Below are positions 1 to 6,620 of a DNA stretch of 10,976 nt, piece after piece (within the stretch, counting starts at the first letter, position 1; every line of letters begins with the position of its first letter). Position numbers and translations under genes: made by a program. Under the pieces are notes generated by a model. It was not told where the DNA came from and did no database searches. It saw only the letters and a list, made by a program, of their open reading frames with translations. The stretch lies in NCBI GenBank assembly GCA_018648945.1, contig JABGQJ010000211.1:1-10976 (forward strand), given 5' to 3'. The DNA is from Victivallales bacterium (GTDB lineage: Bacteria; Verrucomicrobiota; Lentisphaeria; Oligosphaerales; Lenti-02).

Positions 1-173
1 CCTGCCAGGTGCGCGGCGGCGCCACGCTGGGGGACTGATTGGGACCACGCCTGCATAGGACATACGGCAGGACACACACGGGTGGCGGCCCCTCTCGGCG
101 GGTGTGAGCGAGGCGCTGGTCTCCACACCCGTCCCCGACTGTCGGTCGGCGCGCCAGCGGTGGCGGTCGCGTT

Positions 174-232
174 GGGTCCGGGGAGACAAGTCTCCCCGGC
201 GGGGTTTCGGGGCTGGCCCCGCTTCCGGACCC
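174..232. repeat. Nested inverted repeats, possible structured RNA or palindromic element
   Basis: A perfect 10-bp inverted repeat with a 2-nt centre lies at 178-187/190-199 (CCGGGGAGAC, AA, GTCTCCCCGG). A second stem follows: either GCGGGG 199-204 with CCCCGC 217-222, or GGGGC 209-213 with GCCCC 216-220. An outer arm GGGTCCGG at 174-181 is complementary to CCGGACCC at 225-232, although its inner bases compete with the first hairpin. A further 8-bp pairing CGGGTGTG/CACACCCG lies just upstream at 99-106/124-131. No U-tract follows, so a classical intrinsic terminator is unlikely. It could be a dispersed palindromic repeat, a small structured RNA, or a U-less terminator of an upstream transcript. 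Confidence 0.55.
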
Positions 233-350
233 CACCCGTGACTGAGGCATTGCGGGAGCCGGACGGGCAGGCTTGCGACACCCACAATAGCATGGTACCA
301 GTAGCAGGGGTGCCTCGGAACGGTGAGACGCCCACTGCAGTTGACCATAC

Positions 351-354
351 AGGA
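351..354 (+). promoter_or_regulatory. Ribosome binding site deciding the sulfatase start
   Basis: AGGA lies 7 nt before the GTG at 362. This supports 362 over the upstream in-frame GTG at 323. Confidence 0.6.
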
Positions 355-361
355 TAACACA

Positions 362-1723
362 GTGCCCAGACCGAATATTCTCTGGATTCTGACCGATGAG
401 CAACGGGCTGACAGCGTGGGGTGCTACGGTGCGCCTTGGGCCCACACGCCGTGTCTGGACCGCCTGGGGGAGCAGGGAGTTCGCTTCGCCTCGGCCTACA
501 CGCCCAGTCCCGTCTGCGTGTCGGCTCGGGCGGCCATGCTGACTGGGCAGCGAAACAGTCGCCTCGAGGTACTGAACAACCACCATCGCTTGGCCCCGGA
601 ACGGGCTCGGTTCCTGACCGCGCCCTTTGTGCAGGCAGGCTATGGCGTGGCGAGCTTCGGCAAGCACCACTACAACTGCCCTCAAATCCCCGCATTCCCG
701 TTGGAGGGGGGCTCGGTGCTAGACAGCCACTCCGGATATATGCAGTTCCGCGTTCCTGTGGACGAAGAGGCGGCGGGCGTCGTCTACTATCCGACCGAAT
801 TCCGCCATTGGATCTTGGCCGGACGCTTCCCCGGCACGATGGCTGACACTGCCGAAGCGAAGAACGCCCAACTGGCGGTGGACTGGTTGCGGGAGCAGCC
901 CCCGGACCAGCCCTTCCTCCTGCGGCTGAGCCTGAATGCGCCACACACGCCCGTGCTGGCCCCCGCTCCCTATGATACGCTCATCGACCCGGACGTCATC
1001 GAGTTGCCCATCGACTCTCAAAACGAACTCGATCTCCCCGCCCCCATCCGCGAGCACCTCTGCGAGACAGCGGGCAGTTGGCGGCTGACGCCCGAGCAGA
1101 TCCGCCGCATGCGACAGGTCTACTACGGTCGGGTGGCGTTCGTGGACGCGGTCCTCAGCCGGTTCCTCGCGCAGCTTGCGGAGCTGGGGGCGGTTGAGAA
1201 CACCATCATTGTCTTTGCTTCCGATCATGGTTGCCACCTGGCCGACCACGGGTTCGTGCAGAAGCAGAGCTTCTACGAGGCGTCCGCCCGTGTTCCCTTC
1301 CTGATTGCCGGGCCCGGCATCGAGCCCGGCATGGTCCAGACCCCGGTCAGCACCGGTAGCGTTCTACCCACCTGCCTGGAACTCGCGGGCCTGGAGGGGG
1401 AGCAGCCGGTCGACTTCGCGAGCCTGGCAGCCGTCCTTCGCCAGGGAGGCGAGCCGGAAGCAAAGCCCGTGTTCAGCGAGATCGACTTCGGTATCTGGCA
1501 GTACCGCGACGGCGACCGCTACGTGATGGTCCGCGACGGGGACTGGAAGTTGGCCGTCTTCCGTGATGCCAAGGACGCGAGCCGCTTTCCCGACGATGAC
1601 GGCATCATGCTCCATCACTTGGCCAGTGACCCCGGCGAACGGGTCAACCTGGCCGCGCGCGCCGAGCACCGGGGGGTGGTTCGGCGTCTCTTGCACCTGA
1701 TCGATGAGCGATTGGGCCGCTGA
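362..1723 (+). CDS. Sulfatase (alkaline phosphatase superfamily, PF00884)
   Basis: Hydrolyses a sulfate ester, probably on a sugar; 453 residues, a normal length for one-domain arylsulfatase-type enzymes. Sulfatase hallmarks are in order: the metal-binding start NILWILTDEQRAD (D12), the Cys-type nucleophile region at 52-56 (CVSAR followed by AAMLTGQ), the active-site Lys in GKHH (K101), APHTP (H195), the second metal site SDHG (D288, H289) and the K301 loop before FYEASARVPFLIAG. The Cys must become formylglycine; the usual signature is C-x-P/A-x-R, and here the third residue is Ser. No signal peptide is visible, suggesting a cytoplasmic enzyme. I chose GTG at 362 because AGGA (351-354) sits 7 nt upstream and the domain begins at once; GTG at 323 would add 13 unsupported residues. 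It converges on the LamG-like gene with a 3-bp gap. The substrate cannot be read from sequence. Confidence 0.95.
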   Translation: MPRPNILWILTDEQRADSVGCYGAPWAHTPCLDRLGEQGVRFASAYTPSPVCVSARAAMLTGQRNSRLEVLNNHHRLAPERARFLTAPFVQAGYGVASFGKHHYNCPQIPAFPLEGGSVLDSHSGYMQFRVPVDEEAAGVVYYPTEFRHWILAGRFPGTMADTAEAKNAQLAVDWLREQPPDQPFLLRLSLNAPHTPVLAPAPYDTLIDPDVIELPIDSQNELDLPAPIREHLCETAGSWRLTPEQIRRMRQVYYGRVAFVDAVLSRFLAQLAELGAVENTIIVFASDHGCHLADHGFVQKQSFYEASARVPFLIAGPGIEPGMVQTPVSTGSVLPTCLELAGLEGEQPVDFASLAAVLRQGGEPEAKPVFSEIDFGIWQYRDGDRYVMVRDGDWKLAVFRDAKDASRFPDDDGIMLHHLASDPGERVNLAARAEHRGVVRRLLHLIDERLGR

Positions 1724-1726
1724 CTG

Positions 1727-2461
1727 TCAGTCTTTGGCCTGCGGCGTCTTGCCGAGATCGAAGACCCGCAGGTCAGACCACCAAAGGTGGGTGCGGAAGG
1801 TGCGGAAGCCAAGCAGGCCGCCAGGCAGGGGTTTGGGATCGACGGCTTCCAGGATCTTCTTGCCATCGACCCAGTAGGAGAGCTGCCCGCCGACCTTGCG
1901 GATCATGATCTCGTAGACCTGCCCCACCTCGCAGGTGCCCTGGAAGGTCTCGTCGATCAGCTTGAAGCCGGGACAGCGCCGCATGCGGCCACGCGCCTTC
2001 TGCTTGCCATCGGCATTTGGCTCGCCCTTGGTGTCGCGGAGGAAGGTGAAGATGTAGCCATCCAGCCCGTGATAGCGCTTGTAGCCCCCATCGGCGCGCT
2101 CCTCCCGCGTCTCGAAGAGTCCCTTTGGATGCCGGTAGTGGAGGAAGAAGTTGATGTTGTTGACGCCAGTCACCGACGCCAAAACACAGGCCTTGAAGTG
2201 GACCTCCACATTCTCAGGCATCGGCTTGCGGCACCAGATCGTGCTCACATAGCCGGGGCCCTTCTCGGGGGGATTGGCCTTCTGGCGCAGTCGCCCATCC
2301 TCCACCGACGCACCCTCGCCGCCCTCGGCCCAGAAGTCATCCATGTTCACGAAATCGCTCTTGTAGACCAGACGCTTCATGGTCGTCTTCCCCTTGGGTT
2401 CATCCGCCAGGGCCGTGAGGGCGGCAACCAGGGCAATGGCATGCAGCAGGCGGGTGTTCAT
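1727..2461 (-). CDS. Secreted LamG/concanavalin-like domain protein
   Basis: Product of 244 residues. Residues 1-19 form a signal peptide (MNTRLLHAIALVAALTALA, then DEP), so it is exported. The rest looks like a beta-sandwich of the concanavalin A/LamG type seen in DUF1080 (3-keto-disaccharide hydrolase), DUF6250 and DUF1961 proteins. Typical segments are TIWCRKPMPENVEVHF near 75-90, the HGLDGYIFTFLRD segment near 130-142, and a C-terminal stretch with GGQLSYWVDGKKILEAVD and GGLLGFRTFRTHLWWSDLRVF. It is the last gene of a three-gene minus-strand operon; its ATG overlaps the TGA of the glycosidase (ATGA, 2458-2461), implying translational coupling. Several motifs line up with the DUF1961 protein at the other end of the operon. 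I infer binding or cleavage of a glycan but cannot assign a reaction or an exact family. Confidence 0.83.
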   Translation of the reverse strand: MNTRLLHAIALVAALTALADEPKGKTTMKRLVYKSDFVNMDDFWAEGGEGASVEDGRLRQKANPPEKGPGYVSTIWCRKPMPENVEVHFKACVLASVTGVNNINFFLHYRHPKGLFETREERADGGYKRYHGLDGYIFTFLRDTKGEPNADGKQKARGRMRRCPGFKLIDETFQGTCEVGQVYEIMIRKVGGQLSYWVDGKKILEAVDPKPLPGGLLGFRTFRTHLWWSDLRVFDLGKTPQAKD

Positions 2462-5400
2462 CGACGGATCTCGTAGTAGTAGGTCTTGTGGGTGCCATCA
2501 ATGACGAACGTGCCATCGTCCTCGACGGCAACGGAGGCATTGCGGGGCACACCATACACGTCCAACGGGCGGATCTGGCTGGGCTTGGCGCCAGCGAGGC
2601 GAATCGTGGCCTGCACCGGCTCCATCAGTAGCGGCGGCCCGCCGATGGTCTCCAGCGCCGACCAGTCGGCGTTGTACTTGCTGCCAGTCTGCCTATCGCG
2701 AGCCATGGCGGTGACCAGAATGCGTTTGGCTTGCCGCAGAGGCTGGTCGTCCAGCGCCGTGAAAAGCAGCGACACGAAGGGGGTCTTGACAGTCAGTTGC
2801 ATATCCGGAAGCGCAATCTTCCTGCCTCCGGCAAAGCCGATCAGCCCTTGCGTCTTGGGCGCACAGACCTGCACCAGGCGCTGCCCATAGTCCCAACGGA
2901 GCTCGCGGGTGGTCGCGGTCAGGATCTTCCCTTCGCGATCCCAGAACGGGGCCGGATCGACTGCCTGCGGGGCATCCCCGAAGCCAACCAGAACCCGCCC
3001 GATGGCGAGGTTCTCCGCCGGTGTGGCGAGGTTGCGGGCCAGTTCCTTGTAGTCGTGATCAGTGGCGACGATCGCGCCGCCGAGCACATCGCGTCCGGCA
3101 TGGCGTTCCTTCGCCGTGGCCAGGCGCGAAGCCACCACTTGGCCCTCCTTGAGATGCCCTTGGTGGACCGCCAGCGCAAGCGCCGGGAACTGCCCCATGT
3201 AGTGGGGCGTCTGGCTCACGTACTTGCTCAATCCGGGCCAGCCCGCACCCATGCGCGCGGCGCCGCAGGAGAAGTGACTGCTCGAATCCCACCCCTGCAG
3301 CCCCATACCGTAGAAGGCAAGGAGCGGCGCGGCCTCGGCCTTGAAGGCGGCCGGCGGCGTCATGCTCCACTCGCTCACTCCAAAAGGCTTGCCCGCCACT
3401 TGCGTGAAGCCGATGCTGAACAGCCCCCCACCGGGCTCGGCGAGGTGGGTCATGGTACTCGCCTTGCCCTCGACAATGCTGTGCCGACCCGCGCCGCCAC
3501 CACAGTAGTTGTGGCGGTCGATCATCCCCGCCGCCGTGTCACAGTACAGGTTGGCCAGGTTCGACGAGCCCGCCCCGAACCAAGCGGTGGTCACAGTCAC
3601 GCCGTGGAAGCCGATCCCGCGCAGTTCCTTCTCCCGTCGCTCGTAGTAGCCACGCTGAATGCCTTCCAGGTAGGCGATGTAGTCGCCGCAGCGACGGGTC
3701 TGGCCCTTGAACTCATGCAGGGGGCCATCGGTGCCCCAGTGGTATGCTGCCATGAGGCCCAGTTCGCCCTGCTCCCACTTGTCATCGCGGTCCCACTTGT
3801 CGTTCCAGGCTTTGGCCACGGCCTCGCGGGTGCGGTATTTCTCCTTGACGAAGGCAAAGAACCCCCGGCGTAGCAAGCGGCTGTAGTAGGGATGCTCGTC
3901 CGCCTTGGACCGCAGCTCGTTGAGCGTGTGGAAGAAGATGTTGCTCTCGTTCTGGAACTCGACTGTGCCCAGCGCCGGATCGTCCTTGTAGGCCAAGCCA
4001 GTATAGGGATTCCTGTGGTTCAGCAGGAGCTTGGAGTAGCGTAGGGAGAGATCCTGCAACTGGCGGTCGAAGTTGATGTAGTCGTTGCTGACGATGGGGA
4101 CCTTGCTGCCATCCCGCCCCTTGTCGGACTGGTTGAGTTCGTCAAAACGGTCCTTGGGGAGACCGTCCTGCGGGCGCAGAAACGCCCCATGGTGGGGGTA
4201 GACGACCGACCAGACCGAGTAGATCCCCTGCTCCTTCAGGGCGGCGAACCAGCGGTCGTAGCGGTCCAGTTTCGTGGGATCGAACGTGCCGTCGGCGCGC
4301 AGCAGGCCCACGGACCCGATCATGGTGTGCTGACGCACCTGGTTGATGCCGTGCTTCCGCAGCCAGCGGGCCCGCTGCACCATCTGCTCGGGCGTGGCGC
4401 GCGCATCGAGGTTGGCATTCACACCCCAGAACTTCACGGCCCGGTCACTGGTGGCGAAGCGCAGGCTGTCGCCATCGGCTTGAAGGAAGCCGTATTTGCC
4501 GGCAGGCGCCTCCACCAGACGCGACATGTCGGTGACCGATTGGGGGGAGAAGGGATCATCGTCGAACACCACCGGGAACCAGTCGTCCGGCTTGGCCGGG
4601 GCCGCGATGCTGGGCCGGTCCTTGCCGCTGGGGACGAAGGGGACGCGGGTAAAAGCAAAGCAATCGATGGCCGCATGATTCTGCAGCTTGGCGTTGTTCG
4701 CCCGGAACTCGATGCGGTGCTCGCCTTTGGCCAGTTTCACCGTTCCCGGCTTGACCCAGGCGATGAACCGCACGTCGGGCTTGTTGTCGCTGGCAATGTT
4801 CATCCGACCGCGCGCGTCGCTGGCGAAATCCACGGTCTGCCATTCCCCGTTGTCCAGCCGCCAATCCAACCCGCTGCGCAGGGGATTGGCCCGAAGCCAG
4901 AAGACATAATCGTCCGCCACCAGCGCCTCAAAGGTGTAGGCCGCGCGCCCCACGGCCTTGCCGCTGTAATGGGACAGCCAGCGTCCGCCGGAGAGCACAT
5001 CCTTCTTCACATCGTCGTACCAGTTGTGCCCCTTCATGGTGGTGTCCTGGCAGGACTCGCCCTCGATCCAGATGGCATCCTCGGGCGGGGCTGGCTTGGT
5101 GGCCGTCACCGATCCACCGGGCTTGGTCGCGCCGGAGGGCACAAAGCCGTCGTCCGACAGGCAGAAACAGTCGATGGCCCCGTGGTTCTGGGGATCGCCC
5201 CGGAAACGGAAGCGGAAGACATGCACGCCCGGTTCAAGCGCCACAGCGCCCACCTTGACCCAGGCAATGAACCGCAGATCCGGCTTGTTGTCGGCAGCGA
5301 TGTTCATCTGCCCGCGCACATCGCCCTGGAAATCGACCGGCGTCCACTTGCCCTCGTCGATGCGGTAGTCGAGCTTGCTTTTCACCGGATTGGCTCGGAG

Positions 5401-5649
5401 CCAGAACACATAGTTCCCCTTGGCGGGCACCTTGACCTGGAAGCTGGCCTCGCCGGGCCCCGCGTCGGTGAAGTGAGATAGCCACGCGCCGCCGGAAAGC
5501 ACGTCCTTCTTGACTTGGTCGTACCACCACGGATGCGGCTTGGTCGTCTTGGTGTCGGCGGCCTCGCCCTCCACCCAGACACTCGTCGCCTGCACCTGCG
5601 CGCAGAAGATCAGACCCAGCAGAGCGATCAGGGAACGGGTGGTTCTCAT
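2458..5649 (-). CDS. Secreted clan GH-A glycoside hydrolase with two tandem N-terminal carbohydrate-binding-like modules
   Basis: Product of 1063 residues. A signal peptide (residues 1-21, MRTTRSLIALLGLIFCAQVQA) starts it. Two homologous modules follow, about 23-173 and 192-342, each opening W-x-E-G-E, containing KKDVLSGG, YVFWLRANP and RFIAWVK, and ending FVPSG; they resemble galactose-binding-like sugar-binding modules. A TIM-barrel region spans roughly 400-780: VKFWGVNAN, then NPYTGLAY and VEFQNESN with the probable acid/base E568, and FGVSEW with the probable nucleophile E760, as in retaining clan GH-A enzymes. The last 250 residues look like beta-rich accessory domains. ATG 5649 is chosen over the longer open frame (to 5793) because the signal peptide begins there and AAGGA (5659-5663) sits 9 nt upstream. 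It is the middle gene of the operon, 17 bp after the DUF1961 gene. The CAZy family and substrate are unknown; agarase- or galactosidase-like activity on a sulfated glycan is a guess. Confidence 0.9.
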   Translation of the reverse strand: MRTTRSLIALLGLIFCAQVQATSVWVEGEAADTKTTKPHPWWYDQVKKDVLSGGAWLSHFTDAGPGEASFQVKVPAKGNYVFWLRANPVKSKLDYRIDEGKWTPVDFQGDVRGQMNIAADNKPDLRFIAWVKVGAVALEPGVHVFRFRFRGDPQNHGAIDCFCLSDDGFVPSGATKPGGSVTATKPAPPEDAIWIEGESCQDTTMKGHNWYDDVKKDVLSGGRWLSHYSGKAVGRAAYTFEALVADDYVFWLRANPLRSGLDWRLDNGEWQTVDFASDARGRMNIASDNKPDVRFIAWVKPGTVKLAKGEHRIEFRANNAKLQNHAAIDCFAFTRVPFVPSGKDRPSIAAPAKPDDWFPVVFDDDPFSPQSVTDMSRLVEAPAGKYGFLQADGDSLRFATSDRAVKFWGVNANLDARATPEQMVQRARWLRKHGINQVRQHTMIGSVGLLRADGTFDPTKLDRYDRWFAALKEQGIYSVWSVVYPHHGAFLRPQDGLPKDRFDELNQSDKGRDGSKVPIVSNDYINFDRQLQDLSLRYSKLLLNHRNPYTGLAYKDDPALGTVEFQNESNIFFHTLNELRSKADEHPYYSRLLRRGFFAFVKEKYRTREAVAKAWNDKWDRDDKWEQGELGLMAAYHWGTDGPLHEFKGQTRRCGDYIAYLEGIQRGYYERREKELRGIGFHGVTVTTAWFGAGSSNLANLYCDTAAGMIDRHNYCGGGAGRHSIVEGKASTMTHLAEPGGGLFSIGFTQVAGKPFGVSEWSMTPPAAFKAEAAPLLAFYGMGLQGWDSSSHFSCGAARMGAGWPGLSKYVSQTPHYMGQFPALALAVHQGHLKEGQVVASRLATAKERHAGRDVLGGAIVATDHDYKELARNLATPAENLAIGRVLVGFGDAPQAVDPAPFWDREGKILTATTRELRWDYGQRLVQVCAPKTQGLIGFAGGRKIALPDMQLTVKTPFVSLLFTALDDQPLRQAKRILVTAMARDRQTGSKYNADWSALETIGGPPLLMEPVQATIRLAGAKPSQIRPLDVYGVPRNASVAVEDDGTFVIDGTHKTYYYEIRR

Positions 5650-5658
5650 TGGGGTGGT

Positions 5659-5663
5659 TCCTT
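5659..5663 (-). promoter_or_regulatory. Ribosome binding site deciding the glycosidase start
   Basis: AAGGA on the minus strand lies 9 nt before ATG 5649 and just after the stop of the DUF1961 gene (5667-5669). It supports the start at the signal peptide rather than the 48-residue extension lying inside the upstream gene. Confidence 0.65.
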
Positions 5664-5666
5664 CTG

Positions 5667-6365
5667 TCAGGCGTCGATCTCGACCTTGCGGACGGTCAGG
5701 TTGGCATACTCGGCGATCAGGGGAGACATCTGCCGGAAGCCAATGCGTCCTCCACCCAGAACGGGACCGTAGTCCTCGCCATTGTCCTGCCACTCAAAGA
5801 GAATCAGGGACGCCTTGTCCCTGCCGATGGCGAACTGCACCAGCGGCCCGGCCTTGACGATCCGGATGCTGTACGGGCCGCGAGCAAAGCGGGCCGGGGG
5901 GATCGGGTCGGCGCCCTGGGCCACCAAGTGGAATCCCTTGCTCTTGCGCAGATTGCAGGTATGCAGCAGCATCTCCCCCGCCAGCCGCCGCCGGAAGTAG
6001 GAGATATGCAGGGCGTTGATGTCGCTGTTGTTGTACTGGCCGTATGGGCCACAACGGGCAGCCAGGGACGGATCGAAGATGCTCTCGCCCTTGCAGCCAG
6101 ACGCCGAGAAGAAGAGAATCGCCAACCCAGGATCGTGCAACGGCCAGAAGTCCCAACTGATGGCAATCTGGTCTGGGAACACCTCCGGGCACCAGTGCAC
6201 GATGTTGGCATCTTGCCCGTCCTCGGGCGGTCGCAGGCTCTCCTGCCGCAGCCGACCTTGCGGGAAGCTGGTGGCCCCGTCGCCCTCCATGCGCCAACCC
6301 GCAATGTCCATCGGGGAGGCGAGGGGATTCTGGTAGAGGACATCGCCTTCGAGGATCTGCGTCAT
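5667..6365 (-). CDS. DUF1961 family protein
   Basis: Product of 232 residues matching the DUF1961 pattern along its full length: LYQNPLAS near 10-17, WRMEG, FPQGRLR, HWCPEVFPDQIAISWDFWPL (57-76), the PGLAILFFSASG segment, the IFDPSLAARCG segment, QYNNSDINALHISYFRR, HTCNLRKSKGFHLVAQGADP, and the C-terminal YGPVLGGGRIGFRQMSPLIAEYANL. These proteins have a predicted LamG-like beta-sandwich and often sit in polysaccharide utilisation clusters; to my knowledge the reaction is not established. No signal peptide is seen, so it is probably cytoplasmic, unlike its operon partners. ATG 6365 follows GGAG (6372-6375) at 6 nt. It is the first gene of the three-gene minus-strand operon. The open frame continues far upstream opposite the sialidase-like gene, but that part is a shadow. 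Confidence 0.92.
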   Translation of the reverse strand: MTQILEGDVLYQNPLASPMDIAGWRMEGDGATSFPQGRLRQESLRPPEDGQDANIVHWCPEVFPDQIAISWDFWPLHDPGLAILFFSASGCKGESIFDPSLAARCGPYGQYNNSDINALHISYFRRRLAGEMLLHTCNLRKSKGFHLVAQGADPIPPARFARGPYSIRIVKAGPLVQFAIGRDKASLILFEWQDNGEDYGPVLGGGRIGFRQMSPLIAEYANLTVRKVEIDA

Positions 6366-6421
6366 GGGGGGCTCCGGTGGATAGGTATGTGCCTCTCTGA
6401 ACGTGCGCTTCGCTGGCGGGA

Positions 6422-6427
6422 TGTCAA
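6422..6427 (-). promoter_or_regulatory. Candidate -35 element for the DUF1961-glycosidase-LamG operon
   Basis: Read on the minus strand this is TTGACA, a perfect sigma-70 -35 hexamer, 56 nt before the ATG of the DUF1961 gene. No good -10 hexamer lies 16-18 bp downstream, so the call is weak. It lies 5 bp outside the 9-bp-period repeat array. Confidence 0.3.
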
Positions 6428-6432
6428 ATCCA

Positions 6433-6525
6433 GTGGACGACATGGACGGAGTGGACGACATGGACCATGGACGGGCTGTCCATACTGCCCATCGTCCACG
6501 CAGTCCATGTTGTCCATGTTGTCCA
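6433..6525. repeat. Inverted array of 9-bp-period TGGAC/GTCCA repeats
   Basis: The left arm has TGGAC at 6434, 6443, 6452 and 6461, spaced exactly 9 bp. The right arm has the complement GTCCA at 6494, 6503, 6512 and 6521, also spaced exactly 9 bp. All four pairs are in register (coordinates of paired bases sum to 12959), giving a long imperfect hairpin with a 28-nt apical segment. That segment contains a smaller hairpin, ATGGAC 6467-6472 with GTCCAT 6478-6483 around a 5-nt loop. Outer spacer bases also pair (GACA 6439-6442 with TGTT 6517-6520, one wobble). The array sits between two divergent genes and looks non-coding. Its function is unknown. Confidence 0.85.
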
Positions 6526-6620
6526 TTCGGCAACTTGGCGCTCCCGCCACCGGAGCTGTGAACACCGGTCGCAAGCGGGCCGGCCTGGGATGGCTTGGGC
6601 GGGGGGTGTATGTTCGTGGC

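Larger units (their letters stand above)
1..361. other. Left-edge region without a convincing complete gene
   Basis: I see no credible complete gene here. Frame 3 ends in a TGA at 36-38 after eleven unremarkable codons, so the first 38 bases could be the tail of an upstream + strand gene, but nothing identifies it. Frame 1 is open through 357 with a GTG at 82; its product is low-complexity and rich in Arg, Pro and Gly, has no ribosome binding site and resembles no family, so I treat it as chance openness in GC-rich DNA. The stretch is rich in inverted repeats (99-131 and 174-232, listed separately). The last 40 bases are the leader of the sulfatase gene, with a Shine-Dalgarno AGGA at 351-354. 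I could not pick a convincing -35/-10 pair. Confidence 0.6.

Noticed and set aside
82..357. GTG-started open frame of 91 codons before the sulfatase
   Set aside because: Low-complexity product rich in Arg, Pro and Gly, no ribosome binding site, overlaps the palindromic region and the start of the sulfatase, and matches no family I know.
2731..3873. 380-codon plus-strand frame opposite the glycosidase
   Set aside because: Shadow of the GC-rich coding strand; no recognisable motif or ribosome site.
4189..5481. 430-codon plus-strand frame opposite the glycosidase
   Set aside because: No domain motifs, and it lies fully antisense to a well-supported gene with signal peptide, modules and catalytic residues.
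6433..6525. CRISPR array
   Set aside because: The repeat unit is 9 bp with 4-bp variable parts and is inverted about a centre, with no 25-40 bp repeats, unique spacers or cas genes.
5649..6620. Plus-strand frame open upstream of the sialidase-like start
   Set aside because: It lies opposite the DUF1961 gene and through the repeat array. Its 9-bp period keeps the frame open without implying coding. The signal peptide at 6621 marks the likely start.
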